Below, one piece after another: positions 15,432-23,022 of a DNA stretch of 33,867 nt. Numbering within the stretch: the first letter of the stretch is position 1; every line of letters begins with the position of its first letter. The notes beneath the pieces were generated by a model. That model saw only the letters and a list, made by a program, of their open reading frames with translations. It searched no databases and was not told the origin of the DNA. The stretch comes from Candidatus Saccharimonadota bacterium (GTDB lineage Bacteria > Patescibacteriota > Saccharimonadia > Saccharimonadales > UBA4665): positions 1 through 33,867 of the forward strand of contig DAHXNJ010000064.1 in assembly GCA_027365445.1 (NCBI GenBank). The letters are read 5' to 3'. The position numbers were made by a program, and so were the translations under genes.

Positions 15432-16199
15432 ATGCGCAAAATAGAGCTTATATCGTTGTTTTTAATGTTAAGCGGTAGTCTCGTGTATTACGGAGTAAAT
15501 AATCCAGTTCAAAATAGTGATAATAAGACCAAGATTGTTAGTAGTAAAACGGTCTCGCCACCTAATATAAAGACTAAGACAGCGCCCAAGGCAACTAATG
15601 TTAGCCCAGTAATAATAAATTATGATCAGTATGGGTTTCAGCCTAATCAATTTAGGGTGCCGATAGGAACAACGATTGGTGTAAAGAATAATAGTAATAC
15701 AATTTTGGATTTCCAGGCGCTACCTAATCAACCGAATCAGCTCAAGGGATTAAATATAGGTAATATTAATTCTGGTCAAACTAAATACTTTAAGCTGACA
15801 AAAATAGGTAGTTGGCAGTTTCAGGCAAACTCCAATCCGGCAATAAGGGGGGATGTCAGTGCAACTCCTGCTGGTCAATCAAGTGTTAGATTAAGCCAGA
15901 ACGAGATGCCGGTATATAATCCAACAAATAAGACTTTACTGCTTAACTATACTAATTATGGATTTTTGCCTAATATGGCTAAAGTGCCGGTGGGTACAAA
16001 AGTCACTGTTCGTAATTCAACTACTCAAGGGGGTATGTATTTTATGGAAAGCTCCACTGACAGCATCCAGAATCCAAGCCTTAATCTAGGCTATATTGCC
16101 AAGGGCTCATCAGTTTCTTTTGTTCTTAATCAGCCGGGTACTTGGCATTATGTTAATACATGGGAAACGACGGATCGAGGACAAATTACCGCCTATTAG
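15432..16199 (+). CDS. Exported protein with two tandem cupredoxin-like domains lacking copper ligands
   Basis: Starting at 15432 gives 255 aa; the ATG at 15408 is rejected because it lies inside a -10 box. An N-terminal hydrophobic segment (IELISLFLMLSGSLVYYG) targets the protein outside. Two repeats follow: the first around INYDQYGFQPNQFRVPIGT, ending with GSWQFQA; the second around LNYTNYGFLPNMAKVPVGT, ending with GTWHYVN. Both have the beta-sandwich rhythm of cupredoxins (GFxPN...VPxGTxxxxxN, later GxW), but the Cys-His-Met copper set is absent, so the fold is probably structural or binding. It is followed by a secreted protease gene in the same direction. Confidence 0.7.
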   Translation: MRKIELISLFLMLSGSLVYYGVNNPVQNSDNKTKIVSSKTVSPPNIKTKTAPKATNVSPVIINYDQYGFQPNQFRVPIGTTIGVKNNSNTILDFQALPNQPNQLKGLNIGNINSGQTKYFKLTKIGSWQFQANSNPAIRGDVSATPAGQSSVRLSQNEMPVYNPTNKTLLLNYTNYGFLPNMAKVPVGTKVTVRNSTTQGGMYFMESSTDSIQNPSLNLGYIAKGSSVSFVLNQPGTWHYVNTWETTDRGQITAY

Positions 16200-16262
16200 G
16201 TTATAATCTAGGAAGTTATGTCTTTTAAGGTTATTCTAATCTATTAGTAGCAATATATTAAT

Positions 16263-17075
16263 ATGAGTAAATCTATTAAACAATTAAGTTTTGTGATTGT
16301 AGCCTTGATTTGCGGCTTAGCTAGTGGCATAGGAGGAGCCTATTGGTATCAATCGGAGCATCCTTATGGTGGTACGGTGATCGAAAGTCAACCGGCTCAA
16401 CCAAAAATAGTTGAAGCAACTAGTAAATCAGGCTTGACTATACCCGCACTCGTAAAACAATATTCGCCTGCTATAGTCGCGATTACTACTCAAAGTACAT
16501 CGTATAGTTTCTTTGGCGGACCACTTACTCAAGAAGGTGAAGGTACCGGCATGATATTAACAAGTAATGGCTATATATTGACTAATAATCATGTGGTTCC
16601 TCAGAATTCTCAGTCACTTACAGTTACTCTAACCAATCAGCAAACTTATAAAGGAACAGTCGTTGCAGCCGATCCAACAAACGATTTAGCGTTAGTAAAA
16701 ATTAATGCTAATGGTCTTAGTACTGTAAAATTGGGTAATTCGAACTCTATCGTAGCTGGTGATAAGGTTATTGCCATTGGCAATGCCCTTGGCCAGTTTC
16801 AAAATACGGTTACTAATGGCATAATTTCAGCTACGAATCGATCGATAACGGCGAGTGATAGTAGTAGTCCTTCGGGCAGCGAATCACTTAGTGGTTTATT
16901 TCAAACAGATGCCGCAATTAATCCTGGTAACTCCGGTGGTCCACTAATTACTACTAATAATGGCCTTGTTATAGGCATTAATACGGCAACTTCCTCGCAG
17001 GGACAGAATCTTGGCTTTTCGATTCCGATCAACATAGCTAAGACTTTCCTAACCCCATATATTAGTAATATTTAA
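16263..17075 (+). CDS. HtrA/DegP-like serine protease without PDZ domain
   Basis: A 270-aa protein with an N-terminal anchor (about 7-27) and a trypsin-like domain. The triad is His110 (LTNNHVVP), Asp141 (TNDLALVKI) and Ser224 (NPGNSGGPL). HtrA proteases usually continue into one or two PDZ domains; here the protein stops about 45 aa after the serine, so substrate recognition must differ. It should act at the outer face of the membrane in protein quality control. It lies 63 nt behind the cupredoxin-like gene, possibly in the same transcript. The ribosome site is poor. Confidence 0.9.
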   Translation: MSKSIKQLSFVIVALICGLASGIGGAYWYQSEHPYGGTVIESQPAQPKIVEATSKSGLTIPALVKQYSPAIVAITTQSTSYSFFGGPLTQEGEGTGMILTSNGYILTNNHVVPQNSQSLTVTLTNQQTYKGTVVAADPTNDLALVKINANGLSTVKLGNSNSIVAGDKVIAIGNALGQFQNTVTNGIISATNRSITASDSSSPSGSESLSGLFQTDAAINPGNSGGPLITTNNGLVIGINTATSSQGQNLGFSIPINIAKTFLTPYISNI

Positions 17076-17182
17076 TAGCTATATAGGGTAAAAAAAGATT
17101 GTCTAGTATGTTGAGTTTTAGTGTTGATCATTTTAGACTTGAACCCTCTATAAACTAAACAATATGAATTAAGAGATTTATA

Positions 17183-17374
17183 TTATAGTTTTAGCGGGAC
17201 TTTTTTTGTATTAAGCCGAGAACGAGAATGTGCTGGCGTTTGATCGGCGAGATATCCTACGTGTGCATAGGGAGACAAACCAAGCTCTTTGAATCTTTGC
17301 TTAGCAGCAAAGTCATAGTCTTCATAGACATCTTTTATTAACCTTTTGGGCTTATATAGTTCACTGTTATCCAT
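17183..17374 (-). CDS. 63-aa hypothetical protein
   Basis: A small basic, soluble protein beginning MDNSELYKPKRLIKDVYEDY and rich in aromatic residues (FAAKQRFKELGLSPYAHVGY). I do not recognise the family. A TATTAT box on the minus strand is 8 nt before the ATG and no Shine-Dalgarno is seen, which fits the leaderless pattern of several genes here and supports it being real. It lies alone between two plus-strand envelope genes. Confidence 0.5.
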   Translation of the reverse strand: MDNSELYKPKRLIKDVYEDYDFAAKQRFKELGLSPYAHVGYLADQTPAHSRSRLNTKKVPLKL

Positions 17375-17382
17375 ATATATTT

Positions 17383-17388
17383 ATAATA
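17383..17388 (-). promoter_or_regulatory. -10 box of the 63-aa gene, probably leaderless
   Basis: TATTAT on the minus strand, 8 nt before the ATG. The surrounding TATA-rich sequence offers alternatives (TATAAA), so the exact box is uncertain. Confidence 0.3.
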
Positions 17389-17474
17389 TACTGTTGGAGC
17401 TTTTGCATAAGTAAAAATTTGTACTATAGAACAGAATAATAGCTTATTGCTAATTAACTTACAGACTTTTGCTA

Positions 17475-17480
17475 TATAAT
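17475..17480 (+). promoter_or_regulatory. -10 box for the LTNTG-tailed protein gene
   Basis: Perfect TATAAT about 60 nt before the start, upstream of the ribosome site AGGAG (17526-17530). A good -35 is not visible. Confidence 0.4.
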
Positions 17481-17539
17481 TGGACAAAATATACAAAACA
17501 TACTATTGTAACTTAATAGTCCTATAGGAGTATAACTTT

Positions 17540-17950
17540 ATGGAAGAAAACAATAATATGAAATGGTCAATAAGTAGAATAATTTCAGCTGTGGTACTAG
17601 TCTTAATCGTATTAGGGGCAATCGCCTATGGTATTTATAGTTTGACTCAATCCAGTAGTCCAAGTCATAATCAGACGGCGACCACTACTCACTTAACTGC
17701 TCCGTCTCCTAATACTAAATCTAAAAGTAGTTCTAAGAATAAAACCAATGCTGCAGCTAATAAACAACCAGTTGCTTCTGCTAATACTGCACCATCTACT
17801 ACTAATCAACCTTCATCGTCTACGGTTAGTGGATCTTCAAAGCAGTTAACAAACACCGGTCCTGGCGAAACTGCTTTATATGGTTTTATCCTAGCTAGTA
17901 TTATTGGCTATTCTATTCACTTCTTCTGGCGTAAAATTCAGAATTCATAA
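17540..17950 (+). CDS. Surface protein with Ser/Thr-rich stalk and sortase-like LTNTG tail
   Basis: The 136-aa protein has a membrane segment near the start (about 15-34), a long Ser/Thr/Asn/Pro-rich region (about 36-100) and a C-terminal cell-wall-sorting-like tail: QLTNTGPGE, a hydrophobic stretch (ALYGFILASIIGYSIHFF), then WRK. LPxTG-type sorting signals share this layout; here Thr replaces the key Pro, so cleavage by a sortase is uncertain, and the protein could simply span the membrane twice with the stalk outside. AGGAG precedes the ATG by about 10 nt. No sortase gene lies in the window. Confidence 0.7.
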   Translation: MEENNNMKWSISRIISAVVLVLIVLGAIAYGIYSLTQSSSPSHNQTATTTHLTAPSPNTKSKSSSKNKTNAAANKQPVASANTAPSTTNQPSSSTVSGSSKQLTNTGPGETALYGFILASIIGYSIHFFWRKIQNS

Positions 17951-17972
17951 CAGACTCAATTAAGCTATATTG

Positions 17973-18428
17973 TTAGTTAAGACTAAACTTTTCAACAATT
18001 TGATTATGATTATTGTCCATCTTTGCTACTAATAATAGTTCAGTTAAAACGATAGTCATATTTTGTTCTAAGCTTTGATCGTCTTTATTAAACGTGACAT
18101 GCGGCTTGAAATCTTTGTATGTTTCAATCGGTATTGCTTGGCATGCCTCAGTAGCTTGGATAAGTTTCTCTCTTAGTGAGCTCAACGCATCATTAGGTTT
18201 AAGCTCCATGACCTTTATAGTGTTGCTTTCACCATAGTAATTGATATTGGCTGCAGTAATCTTGATTGGCTCTAAACCGGCGATGATTTTTTCGATGGCT
18301 GCTATGAATCGAGGCATTTCTAAGTTGCGAATTTCAAACCACGATACAATCGTTACGTGTAACGGCCAACTGCTAAACTTTTGATGCAGCCTTACCTTGT
18401 CGAGCATCATACAGACTAGCAGGGTCAC
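17973..18428 (-). CDS. 2H phosphoesterase (LigT / 2'-5' RNA ligase-like)
   Basis: A 151-aa protein with the two HxT motifs of the 2H superfamily: His24-Val-Thr26 (PLHVTIV) and His110-Val-Thr112 (KPHVTFN). Members act on 2',3'-cyclic or 2'-5' phosphodiester bonds in RNA or nucleotides. The length is slightly short. The listed start is GTG (18428); ATGs at 18410 and 18407 are alternatives and would remove only 6-7 residues. It is followed by nothing on the same strand until the terminator-less junction with the LTNTG gene (convergent). Confidence 0.8.
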   Translation of the reverse strand: MTLLVCMMLDKVRLHQKFSSWPLHVTIVSWFEIRNLEMPRFIAAIEKIIAGLEPIKITAANINYYGESNTIKVMELKPNDALSSLREKLIQATEACQAIPIETYKDFKPHVTFNKDDQSLEQNMTIVLTELLLVAKMDNNHNQIVEKFSLN

Positions 18429-18455
18429 TTTAAATAATCAGCTAAGTTAACGATT

Positions 18456-18704
18456 TTATGAAAGCTGGTCGTTTATTTGATTGTTAATGCTATCTGATGT
18501 ATTGGCTACTTTATCTTTAGCCCCCTGTTTCATGTCATTCATCTTATCTTTTGCATGACCAACAGAGTCCTTGGTCTTGCTAGCTATGTCTGCTCTAGTT
18601 CTTCTACCACTTTTGGGAGCAAATAATATTCCGGTAGCTACTCCTACTGCTGATCCTACGACTATTCCTGCGGCGACTGCACTTTTATATTTCACATTGC
18701 TCAT
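18456..18704 (-). CDS. YtxH-domain small membrane stress protein
   Basis: An 82-aa protein with one N-terminal membrane segment containing the family signature GIVVGSAVGVATGILFAPKS followed by GRRTR, then a charged helical tail (KTKDSVGHAKDKMNDMKQG) likely to form a coiled coil. YtxH proteins are general-stress membrane proteins of unknown mechanism. A strong ribosome site AAGGAGG precedes the ATG. The 216-nt gap to the divergent DUF2267 gene probably holds both promoters; no clear motif was picked out. Confidence 0.88.
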   Translation of the reverse strand: MSNVKYKSAVAAGIVVGSAVGVATGILFAPKSGRRTRADIASKTKDSVGHAKDKMNDMKQGAKDKVANTSDSINNQINDQLS

Positions 18705-18920
18705 AAACTAACCCTCCTTGAAATATTAACTTTATTACTAGTTATTAATGGTAAGGTTAAAGTCAGACTCTATACAGTTAGTATTATTACTCCAAGCAAA
18801 ATGTATCTAAAGTTTGATGTATTTTTGTTTTAAAGTAACCATTCTCATAGTAAATGAATAGCTATAGCTAATAATGATGGGTATCGTAATTGATGATCTT
18901 TTTAAATAAGGGGGTATGTT

Positions 18921-19286
18921 ATGGGCTATAAGGAATTAATAAAAAAAGTGCAAATATATTCTGGATTTTCAGATAGCGAAAGTAAAGATGCGCTTGATTG
19001 CTTAGTGGAAACGTTAGCCGTCAGACTAGATGAGACTGAGCGAAAGGATTTCGCGCGTTATTTACCTCAAGAATTGCAAGATATGGCTTTGACGGTTTAT
19101 CCGTCAACGGAGAATTCTTCGAAAGACATTCTCCAGCAATTTATGGAATTTCAGAACGTTAAAGAATCTAGGGCTAAAAAACAAATCTTGTCGGCTTGGC
19201 AGGCATTAAAGGATAATAACCCAAAAAAAGAAATTGAACATATGCAATCGATATTGCCAAAACAATTAAGATATTTGCTGAGTTAA
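18921..19286 (+). CDS. DUF2267 protein
   Basis: A 121-aa all-helical, soluble protein beginning MGYKELIKKVQIYSGFSDSE; the following LDCLVETLAVRLDETERKDF with LPQEL matches the DUF2267 pattern. Function is unknown, but the family occurs with stress and host-interaction genes. A GGGGG run 7 nt before the ATG serves as ribosome site. It is divergent from the YtxH gene and convergent with the drug exporter. Confidence 0.82.
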   Translation: MGYKELIKKVQIYSGFSDSESKDALDCLVETLAVRLDETERKDFARYLPQELQDMALTVYPSTENSSKDILQQFMEFQNVKESRAKKQILSAWQALKDNNPKKEIEHMQSILPKQLRYLLS

Positions 19287-19301
19287 AAAGACAAAAAGCT
19301 T

Positions 19302-20993
19302 TTATGATTCTTGGTGTACGTATTTCCCGCCTCTTAGGTAGGAAGCAAATGCAGCGACTAAGCAGGCTATAATAGCAAACGTTAATACTACTATTAAGCC
19401 GTGTTTAAATGGTGAGCTTATAAGTTTTGGAAAGAATTGTTTAGATGTTATTCTGGCGGCTGCTTGATGAGGCAATGATCCAAGTACTGATTTTCCGAGT
19501 AGTGTTTTTAGTGGATTGTATCCAAGAAAAGCTGCGAATAGATAGCTTATAGCTGGTAAGTGCGAAAGATGAGTTGCTAAAGCAGCATGTATTCCATTGG
19601 CTGTTAAGCCATGATAAATACTACCAGGTACTGTAGCTGTTAGTCCGATGATCATTAAGGTAAAGAATATTCCAATCGATAATGGCATACCTACATTCAT
19701 GAAAGTAGCCCTCATTCCAGAAGCGACTCCTCGGAAATCTGCTGGTACTGAATTCATAATTCCGGCTGTATTTGGTGATGAGAACATACCGAAGGCTAAT
19801 CCATTTAGAAGTAGAATTAATGCGAACAGAAGATATGGGAAATTTACTGGAAGAAACATCATTAAACCAAAACTTAAGGCTGCCAAGATCATGCCACCGG
19901 TGGCAAATGGCCGAGCGCCATATTTATCTGACAAGAAGCCAGACAGTGGACCAGCAATTAGAAAGCCGACGGTTGTTGGCAGCATATAAATCCCGGCCCA
20001 AAGAGGAGTTTCGGTAAAAGCATAACCATGCAGAGGTAGCCATATGCCTTGTAGCCACATGATTAGCATAAATTGCAATCCTCCCCTACCCATGGCGGCT
20101 AATAATCCAGCAATATTGCCGGCTGTAAAAGCCCTAATTTTAAATAGTGCTAAATTAAACATTGGATCTTTAATTTTATGTTCCAGGATGACAAATAGGA
20201 TTAAGACCACTACACCGACTGAGATTAAAGATATTACTAACGGGCTTGTCCAGCCCATAGGTGATGTACCATAAGGCTTAATTCCATATGTAATACCAAT
20301 GAGTACCATAGCTAAACCGGCTGCAAATGTTAAGTTACCAATCCAGTCGATCTTTGAGGGATGAAAAACATCAATTTCTTTTAGGGCTACATAAGACCAG
20401 ATAATGCCAATGATTCCAACCGGAACGTTAAACAAGAATACATAGCGCCAAGAAAATTGAGCTAGTATTCCTCCAACTAAAATACCGAAGAAAGAACCAG
20501 CCAATGCGGCAATTTGATTAATGCCAAGTGCCATACCTCGTTGATCTTGAGGAAAGGCATCAGTTAGTATAGCTGCCGAGTTGGCCATCAATAGTGCACC
20601 ACCAATAGCTTGAACCATTCTAAATACTATTAATTCAATCGCCCCGCTTGAGCCGTGGCTCCAAGTTAGTCCAGCAAGTAAAGCTCCAACCGAGAAAATA
20701 ACAAATCCAAGGTTATACATCTTAACTCTACCGTACATGTCCCCTAGTCTTCCTAGTGAAACTACTAATACAGCAGTAACTAGCATATATCCAAGTAATA
20801 TCCATAATAAGTAAGAAAAACTACTTGGGCTTAAGGGGTTAATTCTTATTCCTCTAAAAATGACCGGTAGCGCAATAATTAAGCTAGTTGCATTAATCGA
20901 GGCCATCAACATCCCCAAAGTGGTATTTGATAGTGCAACCCATTTATAGTGCGGACTAGCCTTCTCGGTGTGTTGCTTTATCTTATTTAGCAT
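19302..20993 (-). CDS. MFS drug exporter, DHA2 (EmrB/QacA) family
   Basis: From the ATG at 20993 the protein is 563 aa; this start has AAAGG 8 nt upstream, unlike the in-frame ATG at 21032. About 14 membrane segments are predicted. The motifs LGRLGDMYGRVKMY (MFS motif A) and the segment AILTDAFPQDQRGMALGIN, plus GILVGGILAQFSWRYVFLFN (motif C-like region), place it with proton-driven multidrug exporters of the DHA2 group. The substrate cannot be told. A good promoter and a 22-bp inverted repeat lie just upstream, suggesting repression by a local-acting regulator that is not adjacent. Confidence 0.9.
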   Translation of the reverse strand: MLNKIKQHTEKASPHYKWVALSNTTLGMLMASINATSLIIALPVIFRGIRINPLSPSSFSYLLWILLGYMLVTAVLVVSLGRLGDMYGRVKMYNLGFVIFSVGALLAGLTWSHGSSGAIELIVFRMVQAIGGALLMANSAAILTDAFPQDQRGMALGINQIAALAGSFFGILVGGILAQFSWRYVFLFNVPVGIIGIIWSYVALKEIDVFHPSKIDWIGNLTFAAGLAMVLIGITYGIKPYGTSPMGWTSPLVISLISVGVVVLILFVILEHKIKDPMFNLALFKIRAFTAGNIAGLLAAMGRGGLQFMLIMWLQGIWLPLHGYAFTETPLWAGIYMLPTTVGFLIAGPLSGFLSDKYGARPFATGGMILAALSFGLMMFLPVNFPYLLFALILLLNGLAFGMFSSPNTAGIMNSVPADFRGVASGMRATFMNVGMPLSIGIFFTLMIIGLTATVPGSIYHGLTANGIHAALATHLSHLPAISYLFAAFLGYNPLKTLLGKSVLGSLPHQAAARITSKQFFPKLISSPFKHGLIVVLTFAIIACLVAAFASYLRGGKYVHQES

Positions 20994-21039
20994 AGCTATG
21001 CCTTTCTTTTTTCTCTTTATAATTGTGTACATATTTATA

Positions 21040-21061
21040 CATACGACAATAGATTCGTATG
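21040..21061 (-). promoter_or_regulatory. Likely operator of the DHA2 exporter gene
   Basis: Perfect 7-bp arms CATACGA and TCGTATG with an 8-bp spacer, located at and just past the predicted transcription start. This placement suits a TetR- or MarR-type repressor. Confidence 0.5.
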
Positions 21062-21076
21062 CTTACTATACTTTAT

Positions 21077-21105
21077 ATATTATTCAATATTGTGCTTTGA
21101 TACAA
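21077..21105 (-). promoter_or_regulatory. Promoter of the DHA2 exporter gene
   Basis: Minus-strand -35 TTGTAT (21105-21100), 17-bp spacer, -10 TAATAT (21082-21077); transcription would start near 21070. Confidence 0.5.
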
Positions 21106-21140
21106 GCTATTATTAATATTATTTAACTATATATATTTTA

Positions 21141-21422
21141 TTAAGGTATTTTAGTTATATTTGTAGGTAGTGAGCTTAAACTGGTTTGATTTGATTTTAA
21201 TTGAGTATTGATGTTGTTTAAGTTTTTATTAATATTTTTAACTTCTGTATTAAAACTGTTAACTTTTGACGTAAAGGTGCTTGTGTCACGCCTGATTTTA
21301 TAGCCAGCATATAACAGCATGACAAAGATTGCAGCTAGTATTATTACGCCTACTGTCATGGCTACGTTTTGATAAAGCAATACTGCCCGATTGTTATTAT
21401 TTATTGTTTTGTTATCGTCCAT
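21141..21422 (-). CDS. Small membrane-anchored coiled-coil protein
   Basis: The 93-aa protein has one membrane segment (about 18-42) and a C-terminal heptad-like helix (TSKVNSFNTEVKNINKNLNN) ending in Ser/Thr/Pro-rich sequence. The topology suggests the coiled coil lies outside or just at the membrane. It is 3 nt behind the iron-permease-family gene, so the two are probably co-transcribed and may work together. No named family is recognised. Confidence 0.65.
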   Translation of the reverse strand: MDDNKTINNNNRAVLLYQNVAMTVGVIILAAIFVMLLYAGYKIRRDTSTFTSKVNSFNTEVKNINKNLNNINTQLKSNQTSLSSLPTNITKIP

Positions 21423-21425
21423 TTT

Positions 21426-21899
21426 TTATTGTCCCTCTCTGCTGATTAAGTGATCTACTAATTGACCTGCTTGTTCATAAAAGGATGGTCTTTTTGCCTT
21501 TTCTCTTTTAATTGTTTTATGAAGTTTATGAAAAGCTGCCGGCCTTTCGAGCTCGGATAATAGTTTTTGAAATTCTTGATCTAAGTCGGCTAATTCATCG
21601 TCTGTTAAACTTTCAAGACCGATAAAAGAATCTCTGGCTTTTTGATCGGCTGAAATAAGTTCGTTAAGTTTTAGTTGGATTGCTTTACTGTCTCTGAATT
21701 GAGTGTTTTGTATTGAAAAAACCATTAAGAATATTATGACATCTGTAATGGTCGCAATGGATATTAGCCAAGTATTTGAAAAACCATAAATTGGTCCAGA
21801 TATTAACCATAGAAGGATGATGATAGTGGCTATCGCAAAGGATACAGGAGATCCAGCCCAATGAGATATTTTTATAGATATATGATGAATTTGCTTCAT
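21426..21899 (-). CDS. Low-affinity iron permease family protein
   Basis: The 157-aa protein starts ISIKISHWAGSPVSFAIA and has two membrane segments (about 15-35 and 42-62), then QNTQFRDSKAIQLKLNELI and a charged cytoplasmic helix (EFQKLLSELERP). This is the short bacterial form of the FET4-like 'low affinity iron permease' family. Whether it moves iron by itself is doubtful because only two segments are present; a regulator or oligomeric channel is possible. A 7-codon leader frame ends in a TGA that overlaps the ATG. Confidence 0.8.
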   Translation of the reverse strand: MKQIHHISIKISHWAGSPVSFAIATIIILLWLISGPIYGFSNTWLISIATITDVIIFLMVFSIQNTQFRDSKAIQLKLNELISADQKARDSFIGLESLTDDELADLDQEFQKLLSELERPAAFHKLHKTIKREKAKRPSFYEQAGQLVDHLISREGQ

Positions 21900-21919
21900 T
21901 TTTTATTTGATTGCTTCAT
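21896..21919 (-). CDS. Possible 7-codon leader peptide overlapping the iron-permease-family start
   Basis: The frame ATG to TGA encodes MKQSNKK; its stop overlaps the downstream ATG (ATGA), allowing reinitiation. A TAATAT box is 5 nt before its ATG, so the message could begin there. The sequence around both starts is a 12-bp direct repeat (21891-21902, 21911-21922), so the leader may instead be a chance result of a small duplication. Confidence 0.3.
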   Translation of the reverse strand: MKQSNKK

Positions 21920-22047
21920 TTTCTATATTAGCATATTTTTTATTAGACAATAAAAATTGTTAGAGTTCTTACATCGTATAATAGAGCCTATAGCTTAAAT
22001 TTATAGTAAGCTTATAAATCTAGCGTACTAGCTAAGAAGGATTGTCA

Positions 22048-22509
22048 ATGAAACAAGCACCGAACTTTAATCTATTAGATCAGAATGGAACGAAACATGA
22101 ATTAGCCGATTATAGTGGTAAATGGCTGGTCTTATATTTTTATCCAAAAGATTCTACACCAGGATGTACTAAAGAAGCTTGTAGTTTTAGAGATGCTCGA
22201 GCAGATATAGAGCAAGAAGCTAATGCCTCAGTTGTAGGTATAAGTAAAGATAGCGTTGAATCGCATAAAAAGTTTTCTGATAAGTATCATTTAAATTTTA
22301 CTTTGCTTAGTGACCCAGAGCATCAGGTTATTGAAGCCTATGAATCGTGGAAACCGTTGAAATTTATGGGTAAAGAATATATGGGAACACAACGTAATAC
22401 TTTTATAATTGGTCCAGACGGTGGAATATATAAACAATATATCGGTGTTGATCCTAAAGATCATGCTAATCAAATCATTAAAGATTTGAAACAATTGCAG
22501 GCAGCTTGA
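22048..22509 (+). CDS. bcp: BCP-type peroxiredoxin (thiol peroxidase)
   Basis: From the ATG at 22048, with AAGAAGGA 7 nt upstream, the protein is 153 aa; the TTG at 22042 is too close to the ribosome site. The active site is STPGCTKEACSFRD with peroxidatic Cys40 and a second Cys45, as in 2-Cys BCP/PrxQ. NTFIIGPDG is the conserved later strand. It reduces hydrogen peroxide and lipid peroxides with thioredoxin. It is single and convergent with the next gene. Confidence 0.95.
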   Translation: MKQAPNFNLLDQNGTKHELADYSGKWLVLYFYPKDSTPGCTKEACSFRDARADIEQEANASVVGISKDSVESHKKFSDKYHLNFTLLSDPEHQVIEAYESWKPLKFMGKEYMGTQRNTFIIGPDGGIYKQYIGVDPKDHANQIIKDLKQLQAA

Positions 22510-22516
22510 GTATTAT

Positions 22517-22936
22517 TTAAGAATTTTTAAAAGGTAATATGGTTGCGTTTATAGAATCATCATTTTGATTTAATTCAATTACACTACATGCTGAACCGAT
22601 TTTATTAAATCTCCTAAGAGAGAGCTCGTTTGAATGATCTGAAGACATAGATTCTTCTAGCGAGGATAAGCCAAGACCTTTTAAGAATACGCCACCTATT
22701 TCACTTGCCAATACATTTTCTATAACTTGATAGGATTCGGAAAAGGCCCCTTCCATATCGTAATTAATAAAATTTAGTAAGTTTAATATACTTCTTTTTT
22801 TTGGGTTAGCTTGGATTATTGGATCTCTGTCTTTGGTACAGTTATAGATTATTTTTGTTGCTATAATGAATGAGTCATCAGGACTTTCTGTGTATCCAAA
22901 TAGTAATGCAGCTGTTCAATTACCTATTTTATTCAT
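22517..22936 (-). pseudogene. Unknown gene interrupted by one in-frame TGA at codon 7
   Basis: From ATG 22936 the frame reads MNKIGN, TGA (22918-22916), then stays open for 132 codons to the stop at 22517-22519 (TAALLFGYTESPDDSF and onward to ATILPFKNS). A TATAAT box (22950-22945) with TTCACA at 18 bp upstream sits 8 nt before that ATG, the same leaderless layout as other genes here, which argues that this was the original start. The only later ATG is at 22756 (79 aa, no ribosome site). Options are a nonsense mutation, a sequencing error (for example TGG) or readthrough. No family is recognised; the product is soluble and acidic. Confidence 0.55.
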
Positions 22937-22944
22937 TTTGTATG

Positions 22945-22973
22945 ATTATATAAGAAATATTAAAAAAATGTGA
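22945..22973 (-). promoter_or_regulatory. Promoter of the TGA-interrupted gene
   Basis: Minus-strand TATAAT (22950-22945) with TTCACA as -35 about 18 bp upstream; 8 nt to the ATG at 22936. Confidence 0.45.
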
Positions 22974-23022
22974 AATATATTATATTTTAACGACATTTTT
23001 TAGGTTCCGTATGGAGTAAAGA

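Noticed and set aside
17086-17153. TATAGGGT and ACCCTCTATA as a long-range stem after the HtrA-like gene.
   Set aside because: Requires a bulge and a loop of about 50 nt, has no T run, and sits between unrelated genes; not convincing as a terminator.
21891-21922. 12-bp direct repeat as a mobile-element target duplication.
   Set aside because: The copies are only 20 bp apart with nothing inserted between them; a local slippage duplication is simpler.
22916-22918. Possible use of TGA as Gly (code 25) or Trp.
   Set aside because: TGA ends well-defined genes here, for example at 2698-2700, 1027-1029 and 32415-32417, and those proteins have normal family lengths. The internal TGA is a local event.
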